This document shows, in pieces, positions 35,174 through 45,300 of a DNA stretch of 64,000 bases; within the stretch, counting starts at the first letter, position 1; each line of letters begins with the position of its first letter. The stretch comes from Microbacterium sp. SORGH_AS_0888 (GTDB lineage: Bacteria; Actinomycetota; Actinomycetes; Actinomycetales; Microbacteriaceae), in the NCBI RefSeq assembly GCF_030818905.1, contig NZ_JAUTAZ010000001.1, positions 1,736,001 through 1,800,000 on the forward strand, given 5' to 3'. Made by a program: the position numbers and the translations under genes. Below the pieces are notes generated by a model. It was not told where the DNA came from. It saw only the letters and a list, made by a program, of their open reading frames with translations, and searched no databases.

Positions 35174-36496
35174 GTGGGTACATCCTCGCTCCACCCCTCG
35201 TGGCGCATATCAGCGGCAGCCGTCGGGCTGACGGTGGCTGTCGTGCTCGGCGGCGGCACGTCGCCGGCCGTGGCCGATGACGGCCAGTGGTGGTACTCCG
35301 CCTACAACGTCGACCAAGCACACTCCGAAGGGTGGACCGGCAAAGGCGTCAAGATCGCCGTCATCGGAACCCAGATCAACCCCAACTACGCTGCCCTGAG
35401 AGGAACCCATCTGACGGTCGACCCGAAACCGATCTGCACCAACGGAACTGTCATCAGTCAAGACCTCGGGGGAAGTTCCAGTCACGACACCGGAGTCACC
35501 GCGTTCCTCGTCGGGAACGGGCAAGGCCCAGCTGAAATTCGTGGAATCGCGCCCGACTCTGATGTGACCTTCATCGGATACGGTGGTGACGCCTGCTCGC
35601 CACCGTATGACCCGGCGAACCCGACGATTAGTTCGTTCGGTCTGGCGCTGCAGAGGGCGATGAACGACGGCGTGCAAATCGTCACCACGTCCACCGGGGC
35701 CGAGAACGCCACAGATGACGACGGCAAGATGCTCGCGGAGGCGATTGCCCGCGGGATCATCGTCGTCTCCGCGACGCCGAACAGTGTCTCAGAGGTAACG
35801 AACGGATCAGCGCCAAACTCATTGCGGGGCGTCGTGTCGGTCAGTGCGACGGATGCAGACGGCAACCTTCAGCAAGATGACGCCACGGGCGCACCGGTAG
35901 TCGTGCCGAACGTAACGGTCGCGGCGGCCGGTGTGAAGATCATGGCGCCGAGCAAGACAAACTGGGACTCTGCAGCGCTCAGTACGGGTTCGTCGATTTC
36001 CGCGCCGATTGTGGCGGGGATGTTGGCGTTGGCGGCGCAGAAGTACCCGGACGCGACCGGGAACCAGCTGATCCAGTCGCTGATCCACAACACCGGACGA
36101 GACGACCACCCTCTGGCGTACAACCCCACCGACGGTCTCGGCTATGGGGCGGCGTCGCTGACACGTCTGCTCAGCGTGGACCCCTCGCAATATCCCGACG
36201 AGAACCCTCTGCTCAACAAAGACCCAAGACTCAGCGGCTCGTTGTATCTGCCCACGGACGCGCAACTCGCCGCCGCGCAATCCGCGCTCGGGACCGCGTC
36301 GAACTCTCCCGCCGCGAGCGCGCCGGTTTCCGCACCCGCGACCGCGCCCGCGGAAACCGGCGCCGTGGACGCCATCCTGACCGGCGTCATCATCGCCGCG
36401 ATCATCATCCTCGTCCTCATCATCGCCGCCGCCATCATCACCATCGTGCTCGTCACCCGCCGCGCGAAGAACTCCCCACGGAAGGACACACCATGA
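35174..36496 (+). CDS. Mycosin-like subtilase lacking the catalytic Asp (module 1)
   Basis: A 440-aa S8-fold protein with a signal peptide (AAAVGLTVAVVLGGGTSPAVA), a mycosin-like domain and a C-terminal membrane helix (ILTGVIIAAIIILVLIIAAA) after a Pro/Ala linker. Aligning KGVKIAVIGTQINPN with mycosin GVTVAVVDSGVSANN puts Gly65 where the catalytic Asp belongs. His104 (SSSHDTGVTAF) and the serine motif (SSISAPIVAG) remain. It is therefore probably not a classical protease. It may act as a structural cap, as proteolysis-independent roles are known for mycosins, or use another mechanism. Starts at GTG 35174, 7 bp after the previous stop, and overlaps the next gene. Confidence 0.85.
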   Translation: MGTSSLHPSWRISAAAVGLTVAVVLGGGTSPAVADDGQWWYSAYNVDQAHSEGWTGKGVKIAVIGTQINPNYAALRGTHLTVDPKPICTNGTVISQDLGGSSSHDTGVTAFLVGNGQGPAEIRGIAPDSDVTFIGYGGDACSPPYDPANPTISSFGLALQRAMNDGVQIVTTSTGAENATDDDGKMLAEAIARGIIVVSATPNSVSEVTNGSAPNSLRGVVSVSATDADGNLQQDDATGAPVVVPNVTVAAAGVKIMAPSKTNWDSAALSTGSSISAPIVAGMLALAAQKYPDATGNQLIQSLIHNTGRDDHPLAYNPTDGLGYGAASLTRLLSVDPSQYPDENPLLNKDPRLSGSLYLPTDAQLAAAQSALGTASNSPAASAPVSAPATAPAETGAVDAILTGVIIAAIIILVLIIAAAIITIVLVTRRAKNSPRKDTP

Positions 36497-37784
36497 GCGC
36501 AGAAGAAGACCTGCAAGAAGATCGCCAGCGGTACGTGGTGGAACCTGCCCGCCACGGGGCAGACCGTCGAGGCGCTCCGCAACCTCCAGACCATCCTGGG
36601 CAACGTCGCCTCCGACACCGGAATCACCGGAACGGCCGGGATGAGTGCGAGCGAGACCCTCGACCAGACCAAGAAGGACCTCGAAGTCCTCATCGACTAC
36701 GTCGAGAACACGCTTCCCAACGCCGTCACGTCGGCGAACGAAGCACGCGAGACCGCGAAAGCAGAGCTCAGCAAGCTCGGTGCGGGACAGCTGGATTCTG
36801 GACAGGTCGCCGCCATCCGCGGAGCAGAAGCGGGAGCCATCGTCGCTCTCGGCCCGTTCTCGATCATCGCGGGTGAGACGGCCATCGCGATTGCGAACAA
36901 CATCCTCGGCAATCAACGCAACGAGCAGGCCGAGGCGTCGCTCAACACCGTCAACGGACAACTGCAAGCCGCGCACGAGCAGATCACGCTGCCTCCGCCC
37001 GCTGTTCTCGGCGCTTACTACAATCAGCCTTCCGACACGGAGCCGCCGCGGTGGGACGAGACGACGCCGCCGCGTGGTGGGTCAGGTGGCGGCGGGTCGT
37101 CGTGGCCGGGCGGCGGCGCTTACGTCCCCGGTCCGGGGTCTTCGGGTGGCTCGGGCGGGTCGGGTGGCTCGGGTGGCTCGGGGCCGAGCGACCCGGGGTG
37201 GTCGCCCGGCCCCGACTACATCGTCATGCCTCCGCCGGGAGGTTCTGGCGGTCCGATCATCGTCCCGACGCCGGATGGCCCGATCTCGGGCGGACACGGT
37301 TTGCCGGGCGATATCGGGGGCGGAATCCACGTCCCGGGTGGCTCCGGCCCTGGCGGCGGTTCGGGTCTACTGGGCGGCTCGAGCGGCGTCGGTAGCGGCC
37401 TGATCGCGGGCGCGGGTGGCGGCGCCGCCCTTGGCGGGCTGGGCAAGCTCGCCGCCGGCGGAGCAGGGTCGCTGGGGCGGCTCGGCGGTGGCGGCGGCCT
37501 CGGCGCGGGCGCGGGAAAGCGCGGGCGCGGGTGCCGCGGGCCGTTCCGGAGGGCTCTTGGGTGGCTCGGGCGGAACGGGCAGCGGTGCGGGAGCGGCCGC
37601 GGAGGGCGCGGCCGGCCGCGGTGCGGCCGGCATGGCCGGCGGCGGCATGGGCGCGCAGGGCGGCGCTGGCGGCAAGAGCGACAAGCGCAGCCGCGGGCTC
37701 GGCGGACCGCTCGCCCCGAAGCTCGAGGACGACGAAGAGATCGGTCCGTGGTCGGAGAACGCCGGCGCCGGCGGACGCGACTGA
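36493..37784 (+). pseudogene. Gly-rich ESX-associated protein, two +1 frameshifts
   Basis: Starts at ATG 36493, overlapping the previous stop. After MSAEEDL the sense shifts by one base near 36512-36518 into KKIASGTWWNLPATGQTVEAL. This continues as a helical domain (EVLIDYVENTLPNAVTSANE, GPFSIIAGETAIAIANNIL) and a Gly/Ser/Pro-rich region rich in GGSGG repeats. A second one-base shift near 37514-37520 leads to a Gly/Ala-rich stretch, ending PLAPKLEDDEEIGPWSENAG. The acidic, Trp-containing C-terminus resembles the tails of PPE-like or EspB-like ESX proteins. Left unrepaired, the first frame reads through into the next WXG100 gene, which is an artefact. Likely a secreted or surface ESX partner; the function is inferred from position only. 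Confidence 0.65.
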
Positions 37785-37801
37785 GACAGGGAGGACGCGA
37801 C

Positions 37802-38119
37802 ATGGAAAACAAGATCTCCGCGACCGAGGGCGCTTTGATGCGCGGTGCGGAAGCCGTCTCGGGCGCGCACATCGATATCGCCGACAGCACCCGACGGGTG
37901 CTCGGAGAGCTCGACCAGATCCAGTCGGTCTGGTCTGGTGACGCCGCGAAGGCGTACACGCAGATGGTGTCGACGTGGACGGCGAACGCACAGCGGATCA
38001 ACGACACTCTCGTGCATCTCGAGTCTGCACTGCGAGCGACGCACAGCGACCAGGTCGCCGTCGAGCAGTCGCATCAGTCGACGATCCGCGGGCTCGGCTC
38101 GCTGATGGGAGGAGAGTGA
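37802..38119 (+). CDS. WXG100 protein, module 2 subunit A
   Basis: A 105-aa WXG100 protein: MENKISATEGALMRGAEAVSG, the turn as QSVWSGDAAKAYTQM (WSG in place of WXG's usual small residue order) and the end SHQSTIRGLGSLMGGE. Paralog of 34032-34346. The ribosome binding site gacagggagga precedes the ATG. Followed by its partner after 2 bp. Confidence 0.9.
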   Translation: MENKISATEGALMRGAEAVSGAHIDIADSTRRVLGELDQIQSVWSGDAAKAYTQMVSTWTANAQRINDTLVHLESALRATHSDQVAVEQSHQSTIRGLGSLMGGE

Positions 38120-38121
38120 CC

Positions 38122-38412
38122 ATGTCAGATCTTCGTGTCTCCCCGGCAGGGTTGAGTGAGGCATCCGAGGCTCTTCGGGTCGAAAGCCAGCGAATCGAGG
38201 GGGCGCTGCTCGGGCTCGAGCAGGAGGCCAACCGGCTCCGCGCGAACTGGGACGGCGCTGCCAAGACGGCGTACGACAACGCACAGCGGCAATGGTCGAC
38301 CTCGTTCGCCGAGATGAAGCAAGTGCTCGCCTCGATCGCGAACGCGACGCAGCAGATCGCCGAGAACTACGTCGAGACCGACAAGCGTTCCGCCAAGCTC
38401 TTCCAGCAGTGA
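38122..38412 (+). CDS. WXG100 protein, module 2 subunit B
   Basis: A 96-aa WXG100 protein with RANWDGAAKTAYDNA at the turn, helix SFAEMKQVLASIANATQQIA and tail NYVETDKRSAKLFQQ. Paralog of 34380-34670. It starts behind gggaggaga that also ends subunit A, and its stop overlaps the start of the mycosin-like gene (GTGA). Confidence 0.9.
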   Translation: MSDLRVSPAGLSEASEALRVESQRIEGALLGLEQEANRLRANWDGAAKTAYDNAQRQWSTSFAEMKQVLASIANATQQIAENYVETDKRSAKLFQQ

Positions 38413-39699
38413 ACGCCCGGCGCGCGCTGGCCGCCCTCGGGCTCGCGAGCGCGCTGACACTCGCGGTAGTCGACGCAGCAACACCAGCCACAGCAGACGA
38501 CGGCCAATGGTGGTACTCCGCCTACAACGTCGACCAAGCACACTCCGTAGGCTGGACCGGCAAAGGCGTCAAGATCGCCGTCATCGGACAGCAGATCAAC
38601 CCCCAGTACGAAGGACTCACGGGGTCGCACCTTACGGTAGATCCCGACCCCATCTGCGAAGGGGCGACCGTCGTCAACACGGCGCCAAGCGAAGCCTCAA
38701 CTCACGACACCGACGTGACGTCATTCCTCATCGGCAATGGCCAAGGCGCCGGGATCCGCGGAATCGCACCGGAAGCCGACGTCACCTTCATCGGATACGG
38801 AGACGGCGCATGCAGCGTGCCGTACGACCCGGAGAACCTCGGGATCACCTCGTTCGGTCTCGCCCTGAAGCGAGCGATGCAGGACGGCGCACAGATCGTG
38901 AGCACCTCGACCGGCGTCGAGCCGGCTAGTGACGACGACGGGAAGGTCTTGGCGGAAGCGATCGCGCGTGGAGTCGTAGTGGTTGCGGCACCCCCGAACA
39001 GCGCCTCGGAACAAAAGGAACGGCGAAGCACCGAACTCTCTGCGCGGCGTCGTTTCGGTCAGCGCAATAGACGCTAATGGCGACCCTATGAAGGACTCCA
39101 GGACTCGTGAACCGGTCATCGTTCCTAACGTGACCACCGCCGCCGCGGGGATCAACATCATAAGCAATAGCAGTACGAGTTGGGACTCGCCTGTTCTGAG
39201 TTCAGGAACATCTCTCGCAACGCCGATTGTGGCGGGGATGTTGGCGTTGGCAGCGCAGAAGTACCCGAACGCGACCGGGAACCAGCTGATCCAGTCACTG
39301 ATCCACAACACCGGACGAGACGACCACCCTCTGGCGTACAACCCCACCGACGGTCTCGGCTATGGGGCGGCGTCGCTGACACGTCTGCTCAGCGTGGACC
39401 CCTCGCAGTATCCCGACGAGAACCCTCTGCTCAACAAGGATCCCCGTCTCAACGGCGCCGACTACCTACCCACCGATGCTCAACTCGCCGCCGCGCAATC
39501 CGCACTCGGGACCGCATCGAACTCTCCCGCCGCGAGCGCCCCGGCGCCCGCGCCCGATCCGACGAGTACGAATCCCGTCGACGGCATCCTGACCGGCGTC
39601 ATCATCGCCGGGATCATCATCCTCGTCCTCATCATCGCCGCCGCCATCATCACCATCGTGCTCGTCACCCGCCGCGCGAAGCGCCCGCCGCGGGCCTGA
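38409..39699 (+). pseudogene. Mycosin-like subtilase lacking the catalytic Asp (module 2), +1 frameshift
   Basis: Starts at GTG 38409 with a signal peptide (LAALGLASALTLAVVDAATP). The domain closely follows the module 1 protein: DDGQWWYSAYNVDQAHS, then KGVKIAVIGQQINPQ with Gly60 in place of Asp. THDTDVTSFL keeps the His, and SSGTSLATPIVAG is a canonical Ser motif. A run caaaagg at 39014-39022 has one A too many, shifting NSASEQ to RNGEAPNSLRGVVSVSA. After it the rest is intact to the C-terminal membrane helix. The last 450 bp are nearly identical to module 1, whereas the middle is divergent. The homopolymer location suggests a sequencing error. Confidence 0.82.
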
Positions 39700-39815
39700 C
39701 CGCTCGCGGCGAGAACGATCCTCGTTCACGAACGAACGCGCACACCTACTGCGGGAGGATCGACCGCCTCGCCCCCAACGACGCACGACAGCGCGCCCCG
39801 TCCGGGTGGGCTCGC

Positions 39816-39821
39816 TACGCT
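39816..39821 (+). promoter_or_regulatory. Putative -10 box (TACGCT) upstream of second eccD
   Basis: TACGCT (or the overlapping TAGAC) lies about 42 nt before ATG 39864. A normal ribosome binding site (gaggaaaggg) follows, so this transcript would have a short leader. Confidence 0.35.
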
Positions 39822-39863
39822 AGACGCACCCGGCTGTTCCGGGCGCGAGGAAAGGGCTGACCG

Positions 39864-41222
39864 ATGACGGATGTCGCAGAGCGTCGCCGCGTGGCGATCC
39901 TCGACGGCACCGCCCGCCATGACCTCGTGCTCCCGCTCGACGCCACGATCGGCGAAGCACTCGCGCACCTCGGACTCCGACCGCAGGTCGGCCGCGAGGC
40001 TCTCCTCGAGCCGAACGGACGCGAGGTGAGCGCGCTCTCCCGCGCCGAGGACCTCCCCGACGGCGCCGTCCTCTCCTACGTCGACCTCACGCGCCCGTCG
40101 TCCTCGCGACGTCGGCGTCGCCGCGCTGCCGGCGTCATCGAGGGCGTCGGAAGCCCCTGGTGGCTCGTCTTCACCGTCGGTGGCCTCCTCGCGGCCGTGT
40201 CGCTCGCCACCCCGGCCGTGTTGTCTGCCACACCCCGGCTCTGGCTCGCCGCGGTGCTGGTGCTCGCGTCCCTCGTGGCGGGCGGTTTCATCGCGGTGCG
40301 CGGCGACCGAGCCGTCGCGGTCGCCGTCGCGGCGGTGCTCGCCCTCGCGTTCGCCGCGGGCGTGGTCGCGGTCCCCGCGCTGCCGGCGGCATCCGGGGTG
40401 CTCGCCGTCTTCGCGGGCCTGCTCACGGCCGCCGTCGTCGCCGGCGTCCTCTCTGTCGTGTCCCGTGCACCCGCGCTGCAGGCCGCTCTCGCCGCGAGCG
40501 CCGCACTGTTCCTCATCGTCGCCGCGGTCTGGGGGCTGGCGTTGCCGCTCGGACTCGCCGCCGCCTCACCCGCCGCCGTCACCCTCGGCCTCGCGCCGGT
40601 CGCGCTGCGAGCCGTGCTCGCGAGCCTCGTCGAGGTCCCGCCGGGACTGTTCATCGACTACGGCCGCTACCAGACCACGCGCTGGAGCGTGCGGCAACAG
40701 CTTCCGGAGGAGATCCACTCGATCGGCGCCGCGGACGCTCGCCGTATCGTCGAGCGCTCGACCGGCCGCATGCTCGCGGCGACCCTCCTGCTCAGCGCCG
40801 CCGCGGCCACCGCCGCCCCCTTCGCCCTGCCGGGGTTCGACACCTCCGACCCCCTCGTGCTCGCCGGACGCATCGCCCTGGCGGCGACGACCGCGCTCGC
40901 CCTCCTCCTCGGCGCCCGCCGATTCTCCGCGCCCCTCCTGCGATGGATGCCGCGCGCCGCCGCCGGGGTCATCGTCATCGTGGTGGCCGCCGCGCTCATC
41001 CCGCACGCCGACCCGCTCACGCTGACCGTCGCGGCGGGGGTCCTGCTGGCCGCCGGCGCGCTGACCGCGTTCGCGATCGTGCCGGCCGGCCGCGGCTCCC
41101 GCTCCCTCGCCTGGTCACGCACCGGCGATGCCTTCGAGTGGCTCTCCGTCGCGCTCTCCCTGCCTGCGGGCCTCCTCGCCGCCGACGCGGTCGACATCCT
41201 GCGCGGTCTCATGGGGGCGTGA
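39864..41222 (+). CDS. EccD-like type VII secretion membrane protein (second copy)
   Basis: A 452-aa protein. An N-terminal ubiquitin-like domain (RVAILDGTARHDLVLPLDAT to GAVLSYVDLTRP, about residues 8-75), a basic linker (SSSRRRRRRAAG) and about eleven Ala/Leu/Val-rich membrane helices give the EccD architecture. Identity to the minus-strand EccD is low. A soluble loop (YGRYQTTRWSVRQQLPEEIH) lies near residue 275. It belongs to the same strand as EccC and the RDD-FHA protein and may serve the duplicated WXG100 modules specifically. Confidence 0.85.
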   Translation: MTDVAERRRVAILDGTARHDLVLPLDATIGEALAHLGLRPQVGREALLEPNGREVSALSRAEDLPDGAVLSYVDLTRPSSSRRRRRRAAGVIEGVGSPWWLVFTVGGLLAAVSLATPAVLSATPRLWLAAVLVLASLVAGGFIAVRGDRAVAVAVAAVLALAFAAGVVAVPALPAASGVLAVFAGLLTAAVVAGVLSVVSRAPALQAALAASAALFLIVAAVWGLALPLGLAAASPAAVTLGLAPVALRAVLASLVEVPPGLFIDYGRYQTTRWSVRQQLPEEIHSIGAADARRIVERSTGRMLAATLLLSAAAATAAPFALPGFDTSDPLVLAGRIALAATTALALLLGARRFSAPLLRWMPRAAAGVIVIVVAAALIPHADPLTLTVAAGVLLAAGALTAFAIVPAGRGSRSLAWSRTGDAFEWLSVALSLPAGLLAADAVDILRGLMGA

Positions 41223-41266
41223 CCCCCGGAGGTGTGAACAACCCGGGGAGCGTCCGGGCCCTCCCC

Positions 41267-41272
41267 TAGACT
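41267..41272 (+). promoter_or_regulatory. Putative -10 box (TAGACT) for the RDD-FHA/eccC transcript
   Basis: TAGACT at this site would start transcription near 41279, about 60 nt before GTG 41339. Confidence 0.35.
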
Positions 41273-41338
41273 GGGCGGCAGTGCAGGTTTCTCACAGGAA
41301 GCCCTGCGTCACGCGGTCGTCGAAGGGAATGTCCTGTC

Positions 41339-42358
41339 GTGAGTCTGCCCCCCGGGTTCGCCGGCACCGCTGCCGGCGTCGGCGCCCGAGTCGGCGCATT
41401 CTCGATCGACGCGGTCATCGTGATCGCCCTCGGCGCCCTTACCGCCGTGCTCACCCGCTCCCTCGGGTTCGGAGCGCTCGTATGCGCCGAGGCCGTGCTC
41501 GCGCTCTGGGTCCTCCAGGCCCGCACCGGAAGCAGCCCGGGCAAGGCCATGCTGCGCCTGCGCGTCAGCCGCACCGACGCACCGTACTCCCCCGGGGCCG
41601 GCCGCGCCTTCGTGCGCGGTTCCATCGTCGCGATGGGGGCACTGGTCTTCGCCGCCGGCGCGTGGATCGTCGAGGCCTCGGGCGCGTGGAGCCGCTCACG
41701 CCGCTCCTGGCACGACCAGGCCGCGGGCACCGTCGTGGTGGTCGTCCCGCCCCGTGTTCGCACCCGTGGCAACGCAGCCGTTCCCACCCCCTACGCCGCA
41801 CCCGCACCCACCGTCATCGCGCGCCCCTGGGCGCCCGCCGCGGTCGCCCCGACGACCGACCGCGGGCCCGCCGCCGCACCGCCGGCATCCTCCCTCCCCG
41901 TCGCCGCGCCCGCATCCGTGCCCCCCGTCGCCCCCTCCTGGGGGTCACCGGTGGCGGTCGCACGAGACGTCGCCGCGCCGCCCGAGCCGCAGGCTGCGAC
42001 GACGGGAAGCCCGAGCGCCCTCCTGCTCGTGTTCGACACCGGGCAGCGCGAAGAGCTGCGCCTGCCGGCCGCCGTCGTTCTCGGACGCAACCCGTCGCCC
42101 GTCGACGACACCGACGCGGTCATCGAGGTCGCCGACCCCGATTCGAGCGTGTCCAAGAACCACGTGCGCCTCGAGCACGACCGCGAGGGCTTGTGGATCA
42201 CCGACCTCGGCTCCACCAACGGCACCGAGCTCGTCGATGACGAAGGTCGAGCGCGCATGCTCCCCTCCGGCCAGCGCACCGCGCTCGACGACGGGACCCA
42301 GGTGCACATCGGCAACCGCGTGTTCACCGTGAGCCGACTGATGGGAACCACCGCATGA
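41339..42358 (+). CDS. RDD-FHA protein of the ESX locus
   Basis: A 339-aa protein. An N-terminal RDD membrane domain has GARVGAFSIDAVIVIALGA, the conserved TGSSPGKAMLRLRV and RSRRSWHDQAAGTVVVVV. A long Pro/Ala linker spans about residues 145-220. A C-terminal FHA domain carries GRNPSPVDD, SKNHVRLEH and DLGSTNGTELVD. The FHA domain should bind a phosphothreonine partner, tying the ESX machine to Ser/Thr kinase signalling. It overlaps eccC by ATGA, so the two are translationally coupled. Confidence 0.85.
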   Translation: MSLPPGFAGTAAGVGARVGAFSIDAVIVIALGALTAVLTRSLGFGALVCAEAVLALWVLQARTGSSPGKAMLRLRVSRTDAPYSPGAGRAFVRGSIVAMGALVFAAGAWIVEASGAWSRSRRSWHDQAAGTVVVVVPPRVRTRGNAAVPTPYAAPAPTVIARPWAPAAVAPTTDRGPAAAPPASSLPVAAPASVPPVAPSWGSPVAVARDVAAPPEPQAATTGSPSALLLVFDTGQREELRLPAAVVLGRNPSPVDDTDAVIEVADPDSSVSKNHVRLEHDREGLWITDLGSTNGTELVDDEGRARMLPSGQRTALDDGTQVHIGNRVFTVSRLMGTTA

Positions 42359-45300
42359 GAAGAGGGTCCCGCCTCGCCCCGCCCACGGTGCCGAGCGGCC
42401 GCATCGTCGTGCAGGCTCCGCCCGAGCTCGTCCCGAGCGAGGGCGGCAGCGGCCTGCTCACGAGCCTCCTGCCCATGCTGGGCAGCGTCGGCGCGATCGT
42501 CATGGTCACCATCTCGAACGCCGGACCGACCGGGTTCATCACGGGCGGCATGTTCCTGCTGTCCTCGCTCGGGTTCGTCGCCGTCAACGGTTGGCGGCAG
42601 CGCTCGCAGCGCACCGCCCAGGTGCTCGCGTCGCGCCGCGAGTATCTCGCGTACCTTGCCGAACTGCGCGAGACCGTGCGAACGGCGGCCAAGAAGCAGC
42701 GCCGCCACGGAGCCTGGGTCACCCCGGCTCCCGCCGCCCTGCCGTTCATCGCCGAGGAGCGCACGCGCGTGTGGGAGCGCCAGCCCGGCGACGAGAACTT
42801 CCTCCTCACCCGCATCGGCCGCTCCGACCAGCCGTTGTGCATCACACTCGAAGCGCCCGAGCTCCCGCCGCTCGCACAGCTCGACCCCGTCGCCGCCTCG
42901 GCCGCGCACCGGTTCATGCTCACGCACGAGACGCAGCCCGACCTGCCGCTCGGCGTGCGGCTCACCGACTACGCTCGCGTCGAGCTGGTCGGCCCCGACG
43001 AGGAGGCCGTGCGCGGTCTCGCGCGCGCCATGGTCGCCGGCGTCGCCACCCTGCACGACCCTGAGGACGTCGTCGTAGCGGTGCTCGCAGGCGACGCCCA
43101 GCTCGCCGCCTGGGACTGGGTCAAGTGGCTGCCGCACGCCCTCTCCGGGCGCGAGGAGGACCGTCTCGGCCCCGCCCGCATGATCGGCTCCTCGCTCGAC
43201 GACCTCGAAGACCTGCTGCCCGCCGGGCTCCGCGAACGCCCCCGGTTCGCCCGCGGCGGCGGCGTGACCCCCCACGTCATCCTGGTGGTCGACGGCGTGC
43301 GCCTGCCGATGGGAGACCCGGTCGTCGGCGGCGACGGGATGCTGGGCGTCACGGTGCTCGAGCTGCCCAGCCGCTGGTCCGAGCTCGAGAACCCCGACGT
43401 GCTGCGCATCGCCCTGCCCGCCGCCGACGCCGCCGAGCGCCGCGCCGAGCTGATCGACCTGCAGGACGGCTCCACCCTCTTCACCCCCGACACCGCGACG
43501 CCCGCCGAGGCCGAGGCCACGGCCCGCCGGCTCATGCCGCTGCACGCCGGGCCCTCGGCGGCGGCCGAGACGACATCCGCGTCCACCGGTCAACGCGAGC
43601 TGGTCGAGCTGCTGGGGCTCCCCGACGTCCGCGAGATCGACTTCGACCAGGCATGGAGTGGCCGCCTGGAACGCGATCGGCTCCGCGTTCCGATCGGTCA
43701 GGACACTGAGGGAGCACCCCTCGTGCTCGACCTCAAGGAGTCGGCCCAGCAGGGCATGGGCCCGCACGGCGTCATGATCGGCGCCACCGGCTCGGGCAAG
43801 TCCGAGGTGCTGCGCACCCTCGTGCTCGCCCTCGCCCTGACCCACTCCCCCGAGCAGCTGAACTTCGTGCTCGTCGACTTCAAGGGCGGCGCGACCTTCG
43901 CCGGAATGGCGGGGATGCCGCACGTCTCGGCCGTGATCACCAACCTGGGCAGCGAGCTGTCGCTCGTCGACCGCTTCCAGGACGCCCTGCAGGGCGAGGT
44001 GGTCCGCCGACAGGAGCTGCTGCGCGCCGCGGGCAACTTCGCGAACGTGTCCGACTACGAGAAGGCGCGGCGCGGCGGACGCACCGACCTCGCTCCACTG
44101 CCGGCGCTGCTCATCGTCGCCGACGAGTTCTCCGAACTGCTCGCCGCCAAGCCCGAGTTCGTCGAGAGCTTCATCAACATCGGCCGCGTCGGCCGCTCGC
44201 TCCAGGTACACCTGTTGCTGGCCTCGCAGCGACTCGAGGAGGGCAAGCTCCGCGGGCTCGACACGTACCTCTCCTACCGGATCGGTCTACGCACCTTCTC
44301 GGCTGCCGAGTCGCGCACCATCATCGGCACGCCCGACGCCTACACGCTGCCGCAGGAGCCGGGCGTCGGCTTCCTCAAGGCCGACACCGAGAACCTCGTG
44401 CAGTTCCGCGCGGCCTATGTCTCCGGCACCCCGAAGACGCGGATGCGGGGTGCCCGGGCGGGCGGCGACGCCGACCGTGCCGACGCCGCGGCCGAGATCG
44501 AGATCTTCACCGCGGCCCCGCAGCCCCTCGAGCGCGTCGAGGAGACCTCGGCGCCGGTGGCCGAGGAGCCGGGCGCGCAGAAGGAGTCGCGCTCGACGTT
44601 CCAGATCGCGGTCGAGCGCATGGCAGGTCGCGGACCCGCGGCGCACCAGGTGTGGCTGCCGCCGCTGGCCGACCCCGCCTCGCTCGACGAGCTCATGCCC
44701 GACCTCGTGGCCGACTCGCAGCTCGGGCTCGTCTCGCCGTCGTGGCGCGCCGCGGGAACCCTCACGGTCCCGCTCGGCGTCGTCGATGTGCCGCTCGAGC
44801 AGCGTCGCGAGCAGCTGGTCGTGTCGCTGGGCGGCGCCGCCGGCCACGTCGCGATCGTCGGCAGCCCGCTCTCGGGCAAGTCGACGATGGCGCGCACGCT
44901 CGTCTCCGCACTGGCGCTGACCACGACACCGCTCGAGACGCAGTTCTACGTGCTCGACTTCGGCGGCGGAAGCTTCACGGGTCTGCAGCGGCATCCGCAC
45001 CTCGCCGGCATCGCCACGCGCACCGAGGCCGAGGCCGTGCGCCGCACGGTCGCCGAGGTGGAGTCGATCCTCGACGCGCGCGAGCTGTACTTCCGGCAGC
45101 AAGGCATCGACTCGATCGACACCTATCGGCAGCGCCGCGCCCGGGGTCTGGTCGACGACGGCTACGGCGACGTGTTCCTCGTCGTCGACGGCTGGGCGAC
45201 GCTGCGCAGCGAGTACGAGGCGCTGGAGAACCGGGTGCAGACGATCGCAGCGCGGGGCCTCAGCTTCGGCGTGCACGTGGTCGTCACGGCCAACCGCTGG

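Noticed and set aside
36641..38119. An apparent 492-residue fusion of a Gly-rich protein to a WXG100 protein
   Set aside because: The Gly-rich region changes frame near 37516 and its natural end lies at 37784. The WXG100 gene has its own start and ribosome binding site at 37802, so the fusion is a frameshift artefact.
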